From Pseudocolwellia sp. AS88 (GTDB lineage: Bacteria > Pseudomonadota > Gammaproteobacteria > Enterobacterales > Alteromonadaceae), in NCBI RefSeq assembly GCF_030551755.1, contig NZ_JAUPEC010000019.1:18391-82390 (forward strand): a stretch of 64,000 bases of DNA, in the 5' to 3' direction. Both the position numbers and the translations under genes were made by a program. The stretch's first letter is position 1; every line of letters starts with the position of its first letter. This document shows positions 26,006 through 35,206 of the stretch, one piece after another. The notes below the pieces were generated by a model. It saw only the letters and a list, made by a program, of their open reading frames with translations. It did no database searches and was not told where the DNA came from.

Positions 26006-26087
26006 TAACCTCAACTCGTTATAATGAATGTCACAACATTCCCTAAAATAGCTTATTGAGTAACTTTGCTATTTTGAGCTGAGGTTA
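26006..26087. repeat. Intergenic repeat, copy D (82 bp)
   Basis: It starts TAACCTCAACTCGTTATAA and ends TTTTGAGCTGAGGTTA, so its ends are inverted repeats. The inner segment contains AATAGCTTATTGAGTAAC, which is the reverse complement of the ACTCAATAAGC block seen near the ends of copies B and C. It ends 13 bases downstream of the pgk stop codon. Confidence 0.7.
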
Positions 26088-26100
26088 GATAAGTAAGAAA

Positions 26101-27273
26101 TTATTTTCCGCGTTGTTCTAAAATTTCTACTGCGGGTAATACTTTTCCTTCAACAAACTCTAAAAATGCACCACCACCCGTCGAGATGTATGACACTTGA
26201 TCGGCTAAATCAAATTTATCAATAGCAGCTAACGTATCTCCGCCACCAGCAATTGAGAAAGCTTCACTTTCTGCAATAGCTCGAGCTATAACTTCAGTAC
26301 CTTTAGCAAAAGCATCGATTTCAAATACACCACATGGACCATTCCAAAGAATTGTTTTCGCATTTTTTAATATGTCTGCTGCTTTTGCTGCAGATCGTGG
26401 TCCGTAATCAATAATATCATCGTCACTACTGATATCTGATAATTCTTTTATTTCAGTAGCTGCGTCATGAGTCCAGTCACTAAAGCCTACTTTAGTTGTT
26501 GTTACATCTTGAGCAAAGATAACTTCAGTTTCTTTACATAAACGTTGAGCTTCTGGGATCAAATCTTTTTCATATAAAGAGTTACCCACTTCATTTCCTG
26601 CTGCTGCAACGAAAGTGTTTGAAATGCCACCACCAACAACAAGTACATCAGCAATTTTAGATAATGCATCTAAAACAGTTAATTTAGTCGAAACTTTTGA
26701 ACCACCAACAACGGCAACTAATGGGCGAGCAGGGTTATCAAGTGCTTTACCTAATGCTTCTAATTCAGCTGATAATAAAGGACCTGATGCTGCGATAGGT
26801 GCAAATTTAGCAACACCGTGTGTAGAAGCATGTGCGCGATGAGCTGTACCAAAAGCGTCCATTACAAAAACATCACATAATGCGGCTAACTTTTTAGATA
26901 GCGCTTCGTCATTGGCTTTTTCGCCAACATTAAAACGTATATTTTCAAATACAACCAACTCACCAGCAACAGACTCAACACCATTTAAGTAGTCTTTTTC
27001 TAATCTAACAGGGAAGTTTAATGCTGCTGCTAGATAATCAACAACAGGTTGCAATGAAAGCTCATCATTAGCTTCACCTTCAGTAGGGCGACCTAAATGA
27101 GACATAACCATTACTTTAGCACCCGCTTCTAAAGCAAGTTTTAATGTTGGTAATGCAGCTCTTAATCGAGCGTCTGAAGTGATTTTTCCATCTTGAACAG
27201 GTACGTTCAAGTCTTCTCTGATAAGTACACGTTTTTGTGATAAATCTAGATCTGTCATTTTAATAATAGACAT
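26101..27273 (-). CDS. pgk: Phosphoglycerate kinase
   Basis: The 390-residue cytoplasmic enzyme has the usual family length. The N-terminal substrate site is [16 protein letters not shown] with [10 protein letters not shown], and the nucleotide-binding C-terminal domain shows [20 protein letters not shown] and [13 protein letters not shown]. It interconverts 1,3-bisphosphoglycerate + ADP and 3-phosphoglycerate + ATP. It follows epd by 38 bases, as in the conserved epd-pgk-(fba) order. fba is not the next gene here; repeat D and a terminator follow instead. Confidence 0.98.
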   Translation of the reverse strand: MSIIKMTDLDLSQKRVLIREDLNVPVQDGKITSDARLRAALPTLKLALEAGAKVMVMSHLGRPTEGEANDELSLQPVVDYLAAALNFPVRLEKDYLNGVESVAGELVVFENIRFNVGEKANDEALSKKLAALCDVFVMDAFGTAHRAHASTHGVAKFAPIAASGPLLSAELEALGKALDNPARPLVAVVGGSKVSTKLTVLDALSKIADVLVVGGGISNTFVAAAGNEVGNSLYEKDLIPEAQRLCKETEVIFAQDVTTTKVGFSDWTHDAATEIKELSDISSDDDIIDYGPRSAAKAADILKNAKTILWNGPCGVFEIDAFAKGTEVIARAIAESEAFSIAGGGDTLAAIDKFDLADQVSYISTGGGAFLEFVEGKVLPAVEILEQRGK

Positions 27274-27311
27274 TTTGGATCCTTATAATTTTATAAAATA
27301 AATTTTTACTG

Positions 27312-28337
27312 TTATTTGTTTAGTGTGTCTGCCATAACTTTAGCGGTATCTAACATTCTGTTAGCAAAGCCCCATTCGTTGTCGCACCATATTAATAGTT
27401 TAACAAGGCGTTTGTGACTGACACGTGTTTGATTTCCGTCGACGATACATGAATGAGGATCATGATTAAAATCAACAGAAACTAAAGGTTCTTCGGTATA
27501 ACCTAATATACCTTGTAGGCCATTTTTTTGGCTGTTCTGTATTGCTTGATTAATGGCTTTAATATCTACATCTTTAGACACTGTTAAGCTTAAATCCATT
27601 GCCGTTACGTTTATGGTTGGTACGCGCACAGCAATTGCTTCAAAACGGCCTGAAAACTTAGGTAATATACGTTCAATACCAATAGCAAGCTTGGTATCTA
27701 CAGGAATAATAGAGTGACTTGCGGCTCTAGATCTTCTTAAATCAGGGTGGTAAGCATCAATAACTTGCTGATCATGCATTGAAGAATGAATGGTGGTTAT
27801 TGTTCCACTTTCCACACCAAATGCATCATCAATGGCATTAATAACAGGGACTACACAATTTGTTGTGCAAGAACCATTAGACACTATGTTGTGTTCATTA
27901 GACAAAATATGGTGATTAACACCATAAATAATAGTGGCATCAACTTCTGCATCACTTGAGGCAGGATGTGAATATAATACTTTTTTCGCACCTTGCTTTA
28001 AGTGTTGCTCACCTTGATCGTATTGATCAAATTTACCTGTACATTCAAGTACTATATCTACTTGGTGTTTAGCCCAAGGAAGAGTTGATAGCTGTTTTTC
28101 GTGAGATAAGTGAGTAAGTTTACCATTAATCAGTAAGTGCTCATTGTGAAGCTCAACAGGGAAAGGGAAGCGCCCGTGAGTTGAGTCGTATTTCAACAAG
28201 TGTGCAATGCCTTCAGGCTCTGCTATCTCATTGATAGCGACTAAATTAAATTCATCAGATCTGTTCGTTTCGAATAAGGCTCGAGCAACGTTACGACCAA
28301 TTCTTCCAAAACCATTTATGGCGATATTTATAGGCAT
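27312..28337 (-). CDS. epd: Erythrose-4-phosphate dehydrogenase
   Basis: From the ATG at 28337 the protein is 341 residues, close to E. coli Epd (339). NAD-binding [15 protein letters not shown] is at the N terminus, and the catalytic Cys is in [14 protein letters not shown]. Epd rather than GAPDH is indicated by [20 protein letters not shown] and by its location before pgk. It oxidises erythrose 4-phosphate toward pyridoxal phosphate synthesis. An in-frame ATG at 28367 lies inside the terminator hairpin and would add [10 protein letters not shown], which is absent from the family, so the start at 28337 is preferred. Confidence 0.92.
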   Translation of the reverse strand: MPINIAINGFGRIGRNVARALFETNRSDEFNLVAINEIAEPEGIAHLLKYDSTHGRFPFPVELHNEHLLINGKLTHLSHEKQLSTLPWAKHQVDIVLECTGKFDQYDQGEQHLKQGAKKVLYSHPASSDAEVDATIIYGVNHHILSNEHNIVSNGSCTTNCVVPVINAIDDAFGVESGTITTIHSSMHDQQVIDAYHPDLRRSRAASHSIIPVDTKLAIGIERILPKFSGRFEAIAVRVPTINVTAMDLSLTVSKDVDIKAINQAIQNSQKNGLQGILGYTEEPLVSVDFNHDPHSCIVDGNQTRVSHKRLVKLLIWCDNEWGFANRMLDTAKVMADTLNK

Positions 28338-28351
28338 ATTAACTACAAAAT

Positions 28352-28379
28352 AAAAAAGAACCTGCATAACAGGTTCTTT
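28352..28379 (-). terminator. Intrinsic terminator between tkt and epd
   Basis: AAAGAACCTG (28355-28364) and CAGGTTCTTT (28370-28379) form a perfect 10-bp stem with loop CATAA, followed on the minus strand by TTTTTTATTTTG. It lies 17 bases past the tkt stop and 14 before the epd start, so it separates tkt from epd-pgk or attenuates read-through. Confidence 0.85.
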
Positions 28380-28395
28380 TGTTTAAGGCTTAAAA

Positions 28396-30375
28396 TTAAA
28401 GACTTTTAACTGTTTCAACAATATTGTCTACTGTGAAACCAAAGTGTTCTAATAATACATTGCCAGGAGCTGATTCACCGAATGTTGTCATACCGATGAT
28501 TTTTCCAGAGAAACCAACATACTTGTACCAGAAGTCAGTATGAGCGGCTTCAATAGCAACGCGCTTAATAACACTAGCTGGTAAAACTGATTCTTTGTAT
28601 GCAGCGTCTTGCTCATCAAAAATACTTGTTGATGGCATAGATACTACGCGAACAGTATCACCTAGTTGCTCAGCTGCTTGCATCGCTATACCGACTTCAG
28701 AACCTGTAGCAATTAAAATAACATCAGGTGTACCAACACTATCTTTTAAGATGTATGCCCCTTTAGCTATATTGTTTACTTGCTCAGTTGTTCTTGATTG
28801 AGCAGGTAGGCCTTGGCGAGAGAATATTAATGACGTTGGAGCACTTTGACGTTGAATAGCGTTTTTCCATGCTACTGCAGACTCAGTTGCATCAGCTGGA
28901 CGCCATGTCACCATATTTGGAGTATTACGTAAGTTAGCTAATTGCTCGATAGGTTGATGCGTTGGACCATCTTCACCCTGACCAATTGAGTCATGTGTAT
29001 ACACAAAAATGTTTTGAATCCCCATTAGTGCAGACATGCGTACTGCGTTTCTAGCGTATTCCATGAACATCATGAAAGTTGCACCGTAGTTAATAAAGCC
29101 ACCGTGCAAAGAAATACCGTTCATAATACCGCTCATACCAAATTCACGTACACCGTAAAAGATGTAGTTACCGGCAGCATCTTCTTGAATGCCTTTTGAA
29201 CCCGACCATAATGTTAGGTTTGAACCGGCTAAATCAGCAGAACCACCTAATAATTCAGGTAAAATTTGTCCGAAAGCTTCAATTGAGTTTTGAGATGCTT
29301 TACGAGACGCTATGTTTTCTGCTTTTTCTTGGCATTGCGAAATATATTCATTCGCTTTTTGTTCGAATTCAGCAGGTAGGTCACCTTTAATTACACGTCG
29401 TTCATATTCAGCAGCTAATTCTGGGTAAGCAGCTTGGTATGCTGAAAAGGCATCATTCCATTGTGCTTGTTTACTTTGACCTTGTTCTTGTTGGTTCCAC
29501 TGAGCAACAATATCGTCTGGAATTTCAAACGGTGCATATGGCCAGTTTAAAAATTTACGTGTTGCTGCAATTTCTTCATCACCTAAAGGTGCACCATGAC
29601 AGTCATGTGTACCTGACTTGTTTGGCGAGCCAAAACCGATGATTGTTTTACAACAAATCATAGTTGGTTTATCAGTTACTGCTTTAGCCGCTGTAATTGC
29701 AGCTGAAATTTCTTCTGGGTTATGGCCATCTACGTTAATAACATGCCAGCCGTATGATTCAAATCTTGCTGGTGTGTTATCTGTAAACCAGCCTTCAACT
29801 TCACCATCAATTGAAATACCATTGTCATCCCAAAAAGCAATTAACTTACCTAAACCTAAAGTACCAGCTAGTGAACATACTTCATGAGAAATACCTTCCA
29901 TTAAACAACCGTCACCTAAGAAACAATAAGTAAAGTGATCAACAATATCATGACCTTCACGGTTGAATTGTGCTGCTAGAGTTTTTTCAGCAATTGCCAT
30001 ACCTACAGCATTTGATATACCAGCACCTAAAGGGCCTGTTGTAGTTTCTACACCTGGCGTATAACCGTATTCAGGATGACCTGGGGTTTTAGAATGTAGT
30101 TGACGAAAGTTTTTCAAATCATCTCTAGATACGTCATAACCCGTTAAATGCAATAGTGAATAAATAAGCATTGAACCGTGACCGTTAGATAAAACGAATC
30201 GATCTCGGTTTACCCATTTTGGATCAGACGGATTATGATTTAAAAAATCGCGCCATAAAACTTCAGCGATATCTGCCATGCCCATAGGGGCCCCCGGATG
30301 GCCTGATTTTGCTTTTTGAACTGCATCCATACTTAATACACGTATTGCATTAGCTAGATCTTGACGAGATGTCAT
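28396..30375 (-). CDS. tkt: Transketolase
   Basis: From the ATG at 30375 (GGAG seven bases upstream) the enzyme has 659 residues, normal for transketolase. The thiamine-diphosphate site includes [28 protein letters not shown] and later [20 protein letters not shown] segments. It transfers two-carbon units in the pentose phosphate pathway and makes erythrose 4-phosphate, the substrate of Epd encoded next. An upstream in-frame extension to 30444 ([10 protein letters not shown]...) is not part of the family and is rejected. Confidence 0.97.
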   Translation of the reverse strand: MTSRQDLANAIRVLSMDAVQKAKSGHPGAPMGMADIAEVLWRDFLNHNPSDPKWVNRDRFVLSNGHGSMLIYSLLHLTGYDVSRDDLKNFRQLHSKTPGHPEYGYTPGVETTTGPLGAGISNAVGMAIAEKTLAAQFNREGHDIVDHFTYCFLGDGCLMEGISHEVCSLAGTLGLGKLIAFWDDNGISIDGEVEGWFTDNTPARFESYGWHVINVDGHNPEEISAAITAAKAVTDKPTMICCKTIIGFGSPNKSGTHDCHGAPLGDEEIAATRKFLNWPYAPFEIPDDIVAQWNQQEQGQSKQAQWNDAFSAYQAAYPELAAEYERRVIKGDLPAEFEQKANEYISQCQEKAENIASRKASQNSIEAFGQILPELLGGSADLAGSNLTLWSGSKGIQEDAAGNYIFYGVREFGMSGIMNGISLHGGFINYGATFMMFMEYARNAVRMSALMGIQNIFVYTHDSIGQGEDGPTHQPIEQLANLRNTPNMVTWRPADATESAVAWKNAIQRQSAPTSLIFSRQGLPAQSRTTEQVNNIAKGAYILKDSVGTPDVILIATGSEVGIAMQAAEQLGDTVRVVSMPSTSIFDEQDAAYKESVLPASVIKRVAIEAAHTDFWYKYVGFSGKIIGMTTFGESAPGNVLLEHFGFTVDNIVETVKSL

Positions 30376-30585
30376 ATTTACTCCGCTTAGAAATGTTAGA
30401 ATTTTAATAGGCTTATTCTCACCTGAATAACCCCATAACTGCAAATGTTATTCTGCTATTTGTTATACTTTATTTGTTATGTATCGAGTTCACAGAAAAT
30501 GTAATTGAAAAACCCCTATAAATTTTAGACGATCATCAGTATATTGAACCATTATCCTGATATTTTTTAGTTAATTACCTCTCTT

Positions 30586-33279
30586 ATGAAAAAACAAATT
30601 TATCTTTCGTTATTTACTATGTTTTTGTATTTGACGGTATGCTTATTAACATCAATGATATTCAAGCCAATATCTATTATTCTTTTATTAGGGGTTTCCG
30701 CAGGTATTTCAAGTGTAGTGATTATTTTGTGGGGAAGACTTCAAATAATTCCACTCGTTTTAAGCAGTATTATCTTACATACATTATTATATTATTCTTT
30801 TTCTATTGAATTTGAAGCTTCTATTCCTCTTATTTTTACCTTAGCTTCTTGTGCACAAGGTCTTTGGGCAAAAAAACTTACCGATAAATTAGTCACTAAC
30901 ACTCAATGGTTAGATAGTCGTAAAAAGCTATCCTCATTCATATATAAAGTTGGTCCTTTAGCCTCTCTTATTTCTGCTTTTTCTTGCATTTTGATTACTA
31001 TTCTTTCAGCTCAGTCTTTTGATGTTAACTGGTTTTATGTATTTTGTCAGACATGGTCTTTGAGTGTACTTGTTTCAATTTTTGGTATTCCTATTTTGTT
31101 ATTTGTGAATACAGGAAACAATGTTAATAAAGGTAAAAAACTTTTTGTTATTATTTCTTCTATTATTGGTGGGCTTTCAATCGCCTTGCTTTTCAAAATC
31201 GGTCAAGATCAAAATCAACATTATCGTAATGATGACTTTTTCAAAGTGCAATCGAATATCGAAGTTAAGTTAGAACAAGAGTTACAACAAATAGAGCAAC
31301 AATTAAACTCACTAAAAGCCTATTTTGAAGCAAGTCGTTTGGTTAATGTTGAATCTTTTTATGAATTTTCTGCTTATATTCTTAACGAACGTTCTAAAAT
31401 AGAATCGTTTGAATGGGCTCCTTTTGTTGAAGATGTTCATCGAAGTACCTATGAACGTTATATGTCGGAAGTATTAGATATTCATTATGTAATTAGTCAG
31501 CAAACTATTATGGGGAATAATATTAAGTCAAAAAAATCTGACCTCTATTTACCTGTTCAATATGTTTTTCCACGTTACCAAAATGAGCAAATATTAAGTG
31601 TTGATCTGTTTAGTCATTTAGATAAGAAGAATGCTATAACACAGGCAATAACGACTGGTAGAGCATCAGCAACTTTACCAATAAATCTGATAGAAGGTGA
31701 CTTCTCTAACCCTGTTATTTTAGTTGCACTACCTGTCTTTAATCATAATCTAAAACCTTTATTTGGCCAGTACAAACAGCAGGGTAGTTTACCTGTTTCT
31801 GGTATAGTGATTGCTGTTGTAAGAGTGTCATCTTTTTTCCAAAACATGATGAATTATGTTGATGAAGAAAATATAAACTTAATTATTTCTGATGTTGATA
31901 AGGGAAACAACTTTACTATTATTGGAGGTAAACTAGACTCGCCAGAGCGATTGTCCATAAGAAAAACAATGAATGTGTTTTCACGTGAGTGGGCTTTTGA
32001 GCTTTCAGAAAAGAACACTTGGCTTTTGCAAAATAAATCATGGCAGAACTGGGCTACATTATTAGGTGGTACGTTCGGTGGTATTGTTTTTCAATTATTG
32101 ATTTTAATGATGGCAGCTTATTCTACAGAACTGAGCAATCGTGTAACGCAAAAAACACGTGAATTGATTATATCGAAAGAAAAATCAGATAAGGAGAATC
32201 AAGCCAAAACAGGTTTTTTACAATCATTAAGTGTTGAATTACGTACTCCTTTAAGTGTTATTAAACGTCTAATTGAGGTATTCCCTCAAAATAATCTACC
32301 AGAGAAAGAAAAAGCTTATATAAACAATATATCTAGTGCGGCGCTTAATTTAGAACAACTGGTTGATACTTTAAATGAGTTGTCGAGCATTGAGTCTGGC
32401 CGATTAACGCTTAATATCCAGTCTTTTGATTTTATCTCGTTTCTTAGAAGGATGGATGAAGTTGTTGAGGCGAAAACTAAAGATATTAAGTTTATGATCC
32501 AAGAGGATGTTCCTCAGTTTATAGAATCTGACGAATTACGTTTGCAGCAAGTTTTTATCGCATGCACTGAAAACGCTAAAGAAATCCTTGATAGTAAAAA
32601 TATTTGTGTTTCTGTGAAGGTACATTTTCACCATAAAAATAATGCCACGATTGTTTTTGTTCTACATGTATTAAAAACCAATCAATTTATTAATCAGGCA
32701 GATATGAAGCTTGATATAACGCCCGTAAATAAGAAATTTAATCTAAGAATGGAGATGGCGAAAGAGCTGTGTAACAAGCTAGGAGGGGATATTAACTTAG
32801 CTCAGTTACCATCGGGTGAGTCGATGATACACGCTTCAGTTAAAGTTAAAATATCACAAGAACAAGAATTAGGGCTTGGTCGCTTCAATGTACCTTCAAT
32901 TGAAGATATAGCGGTATTAGATGTTAAGCGTATATTATTCATTGAAGGGCAAAACAAACAGAATAAAAACTTATATAGACAGTTATTATCTTTAAAACAT
33001 TATGTAGATGTTATTAGTGATATGAATCAAATTGAAGAAACACTATTACTCAAAAAGTATCACTTAATTATTTTTGATTGCTCTGAAGGTACGCGAGATA
33101 TAAAAACTATACCAACACCATTAAAAGGTCAGTTTTCTAATATACCTACACTTGCTTTATTGAATGATATTCTTGAAGATAATATGCTTTCTTTGGTTAA
33201 TTATAAATTTACAGCTTATGTTGTTTTACCTATTACTACAGAAAACTTAAGGTCACTTATTCATAGTTACTTTAAATAA
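30586..33279 (+). CDS. Membrane sensor with CHASE domain and degenerate histidine kinase/receiver (pseudokinase)
   Basis: This 897-residue protein has about seven N-terminal helices (about 1-205, MASE1-like), then a periplasmic CHASE domain (about 225-460, including KIESFEWAPFVEDV). A helix follows at about 487-507, then a kinase-like region. The DHp segment reads SLSVELRTPL, where the phospho-acceptor His is Val550. The ATPase region lacks DxGxG and GLGL; ACTENAKEIL and ELCNKLGGDINL are remnants. The C-terminal receiver keeps Asp831 (IIFDCSEG) but has lost the acidic pair, the Thr/Ser and the Lys. It is therefore unlikely to autophosphorylate. It is divergent from tkt and convergent with the phosphorelay operon downstream, and may modulate that relay. 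Confidence 0.85.
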   Translation: MKKQIYLSLFTMFLYLTVCLLTSMIFKPISIILLLGVSAGISSVVIILWGRLQIIPLVLSSIILHTLLYYSFSIEFEASIPLIFTLASCAQGLWAKKLTDKLVTNTQWLDSRKKLSSFIYKVGPLASLISAFSCILITILSAQSFDVNWFYVFCQTWSLSVLVSIFGIPILLFVNTGNNVNKGKKLFVIISSIIGGLSIALLFKIGQDQNQHYRNDDFFKVQSNIEVKLEQELQQIEQQLNSLKAYFEASRLVNVESFYEFSAYILNERSKIESFEWAPFVEDVHRSTYERYMSEVLDIHYVISQQTIMGNNIKSKKSDLYLPVQYVFPRYQNEQILSVDLFSHLDKKNAITQAITTGRASATLPINLIEGDFSNPVILVALPVFNHNLKPLFGQYKQQGSLPVSGIVIAVVRVSSFFQNMMNYVDEENINLIISDVDKGNNFTIIGGKLDSPERLSIRKTMNVFSREWAFELSEKNTWLLQNKSWQNWATLLGGTFGGIVFQLLILMMAAYSTELSNRVTQKTRELIISKEKSDKENQAKTGFLQSLSVELRTPLSVIKRLIEVFPQNNLPEKEKAYINNISSAALNLEQLVDTLNELSSIESGRLTLNIQSFDFISFLRRMDEVVEAKTKDIKFMIQEDVPQFIESDELRLQQVFIACTENAKEILDSKNICVSVKVHFHHKNNATIVFVLHVLKTNQFINQADMKLDITPVNKKFNLRMEMAKELCNKLGGDINLAQLPSGESMIHASVKVKISQEQELGLGRFNVPSIEDIAVLDVKRILFIEGQNKQNKNLYRQLLSLKHYVDVISDMNQIEETLLLKKYHLIIFDCSEGTRDIKTIPTPLKGQFSNIPTLALLNDILEDNMLSLVNYKFTAYVVLPITTENLRSLIHSYFK

Positions 33280-33390
33280 CTATGAATAATTAAGAAGTGG
33301 TTATATTTAATATTTGTTATTAGCAGGCTAGGATTTATTTTGTATCTAGACAGATTAGTTGGTTATAAAAATCATTTAAGAAAAAATAAT

Positions 33391-33532
33391 TAACCTGAAC
33401 TCGAAATAAGCGATTAAATTCCAGCATTATAAGATGAATTTAGCTCTGTTGAGAGTAACTATCTTGATACTTACTCTCTTGCTTTATAAATTAATAAGTT
33501 ACAAAAAATATTATCCCGAATTCAGCTTAACT
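33391..33532. repeat. Intergenic repeat, copy E
   Basis: About 142 bases from TAACCTGAACTCGAAATAA to TTATCCCGAATTCAGCTTAA. The ends are inverted repeats and match the TAACCTCAACTCG end consensus of copies C and D; the interior is unrelated apart from short segments. It lies between the convergent pseudokinase and receiver genes and may serve as a terminator region, as no ordinary terminator is seen there. Confidence 0.6.
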
Positions 33533-33567
33533 AACAGCTAAAGGTGTTTAATTTGATAGGGTGGAGG

Positions 33568-34869
33568 CTAAGCATCAAGCTTTTCCTGAGATAACTCTAA
33601 ATTTTTCTTAACAACAGATAAAATCTCAGTCTTAGTAGAAGGTTTTATAATATATCCTTTCAAGCCATAGTTAGCCCACTTTTTAACAAGTTCTTTATTT
33701 TTATTGCCCGTTAGTGCAATAACAGGGGTATCTATCCCTTTGGAAAGTTGGCGGATCTTTTTAGTGGCGTTTAAACCATCTAAATTAGGCATAAATAAAT
33801 CCATAAGAATTAGGTCATAACGGTTTTCTTTAATCTTCTCTAACGCACATAATCCATCTTCAGCTTCATCTACTCTGTAGTTTTCTTTTGAAAGCACGCT
33901 AGATATCATATCTCGATATAACTTATTATCTTCAACAACTAAGATTGAATGAGTTAATGACGTTTCTTCTTTAGGCTGTTTAACTTCTGCAGAACGCTTT
34001 TCTGTTTCAGCTAATTTTTCACTAAGCAGTTCGTCACTAATAAGATCATCGGGTCCTATTTCTAAATCATTGTTTCTTTTTTTAATGGACGGGACATGTG
34101 TTATGAGTCCTTTAGTTTTCTGTTTCTTAACTGGAAGTGATTCTTTTATCGTGCCGCGCTGATTCAATAATTGAGCAATTATCTTATCAAGGCTTGTGCG
34201 TATATCCTCTTCAAGTAAGTGAAGTAAAGGGTGTACATGATCTTCATTAATATTATTTAACAATTTTTGAGGAGAGTCTAAGTCTTTAATGTCCTTAATT
34301 AAATCAGTGGATGGAACTTTAGAAATATCTTCACGACTTTGTGATATTTTTTTCAATAAACTTTGCTTACATCTACTGCCTTCATCAATTAAAGCTGATA
34401 GTTCATCATCTATTTTTTCACTCAGTTCTTCGCTATCTGTTTGTACTTGGCTATCAGCTTGAGTTTCAGTTAGACCACTCTGAACAACCATAAGCAATCT
34501 TAAACGTTCATAAAGTGGTTGATATACAAAATAGTTATCAAAAAGGCCTTTCATACAGCATCTAAAAGCAAGTGATGATTCTTTGTTATTACAAAGCACA
34601 ATACTATAATGTATATGATTTAATTCGGACTCTTCTACCAGAAATGTATAATATTCAACACATTTCTCGATGCTTGATAACGCAAATAAAATTACAGCTG
34701 GTGCGGTTTGATGAATATATTCTGTTGTTTTGTCATCTAGAAGGATGGTTCTATATTCATCTATATGGCTTGCCAAGATATTAGCTGCGCCAGATGTATC
34801 TTCACCATTATCAACTATCATCACAACTTTTGGATGACGACTGCCTACCGATAAAGGGTTAGATTTCAT
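33568..34869 (-). CDS. Two-receiver response regulator without output domain
   Basis: The 433-residue cytoplasmic protein has an N-terminal receiver-like domain (about 12-130, VVMIVDNGEDTSGA) that lacks the phospho-acceptor context (VILFALSSIE in place of LxxxD). A charged linker follows (about 140-305). The C-terminal receiver is complete: LVVEDN (acidic pair), Asp357 in LILMDLFMPNLDG, Thr in IALTGN and Lys in IIKPS. No DNA-binding, GGDEF or enzymatic output is attached. Its start overlaps the end of the Hpt gene by 11 bases. Phosphate presumably comes from the hybrid kinase through that Hpt protein. Confidence 0.85.
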   Translation of the reverse strand: MKSNPLSVGSRHPKVVMIVDNGEDTSGAANILASHIDEYRTILLDDKTTEYIHQTAPAVILFALSSIEKCVEYYTFLVEESELNHIHYSIVLCNNKESSLAFRCCMKGLFDNYFVYQPLYERLRLLMVVQSGLTETQADSQVQTDSEELSEKIDDELSALIDEGSRCKQSLLKKISQSREDISKVPSTDLIKDIKDLDSPQKLLNNINEDHVHPLLHLLEEDIRTSLDKIIAQLLNQRGTIKESLPVKKQKTKGLITHVPSIKKRNNDLEIGPDDLISDELLSEKLAETEKRSAEVKQPKEETSLTHSILVVEDNKLYRDMISSVLSKENYRVDEAEDGLCALEKIKENRYDLILMDLFMPNLDGLNATKKIRQLSKGIDTPVIALTGNKNKELVKKWANYGLKGYIIKPSTKTEILSVVKKNLELSQEKLDA

Positions 34870-35206
34870 TTTTTATGACTCCGTAAACTTGCTTAATAGA
34901 GTTATTGATTAAAATAATAAGTTCCTTACATTTATTTTTATCATTGAGCTCGGAGATATCTTCTAATTGTTGTAAATAATCGCCGGTTTGTTCTGCTCCA
35001 ATAGCTTTTGCCGATGTTTTTAAAAAATGCGCCTCTTCTTTCAATGTTGTAAAGTCAGATTGTCCATAAGCATCGCTTAGTTTAGCGATCGACTGTTTAG
35101 CTTGCTGAAGAAATTCTATTTGAAATTTTTTAATTAATTCTTTGTCATCGCCAACAAGATCGAACATGGCGCTGTTATTAAATATTTTTAATTGATTATT
35201 AGTCAT
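34859..35206 (-). CDS. Stand-alone histidine phosphotransfer (Hpt) protein
   Basis: The 115-residue helical protein is a single Hpt domain with the phospho-accepting His60 in EEAHFLKTSAKAIGA, which fits the family motif AHxLKGSSxxxGA. It should accept phosphate from the hybrid-kinase receiver and pass it to the downstream regulator. Overlaps of 8 bases with the kinase gene and 11 with the regulator gene indicate translational coupling. Confidence 0.9.
   Translation of the reverse strand: MTNNQLKIFNNSAMFDLVGDDKELIKKFQIEFLQQAKQSIAKLSDAYGQSDFTTLKEEAHFLKTSAKAIGAEQTGDYLQQLEDISELNDKNKCKELIILINNSIKQVYGVIKNEI

Noticed and set aside
28338..28367. Extended epd start
   Set aside because: The extra codons lie within the terminator hairpin and are not found in the Epd family.
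30376..30444. Extended tkt start
   Set aside because: The added residues do not belong to transketolase; ATG 30375 has a good ribosome site.
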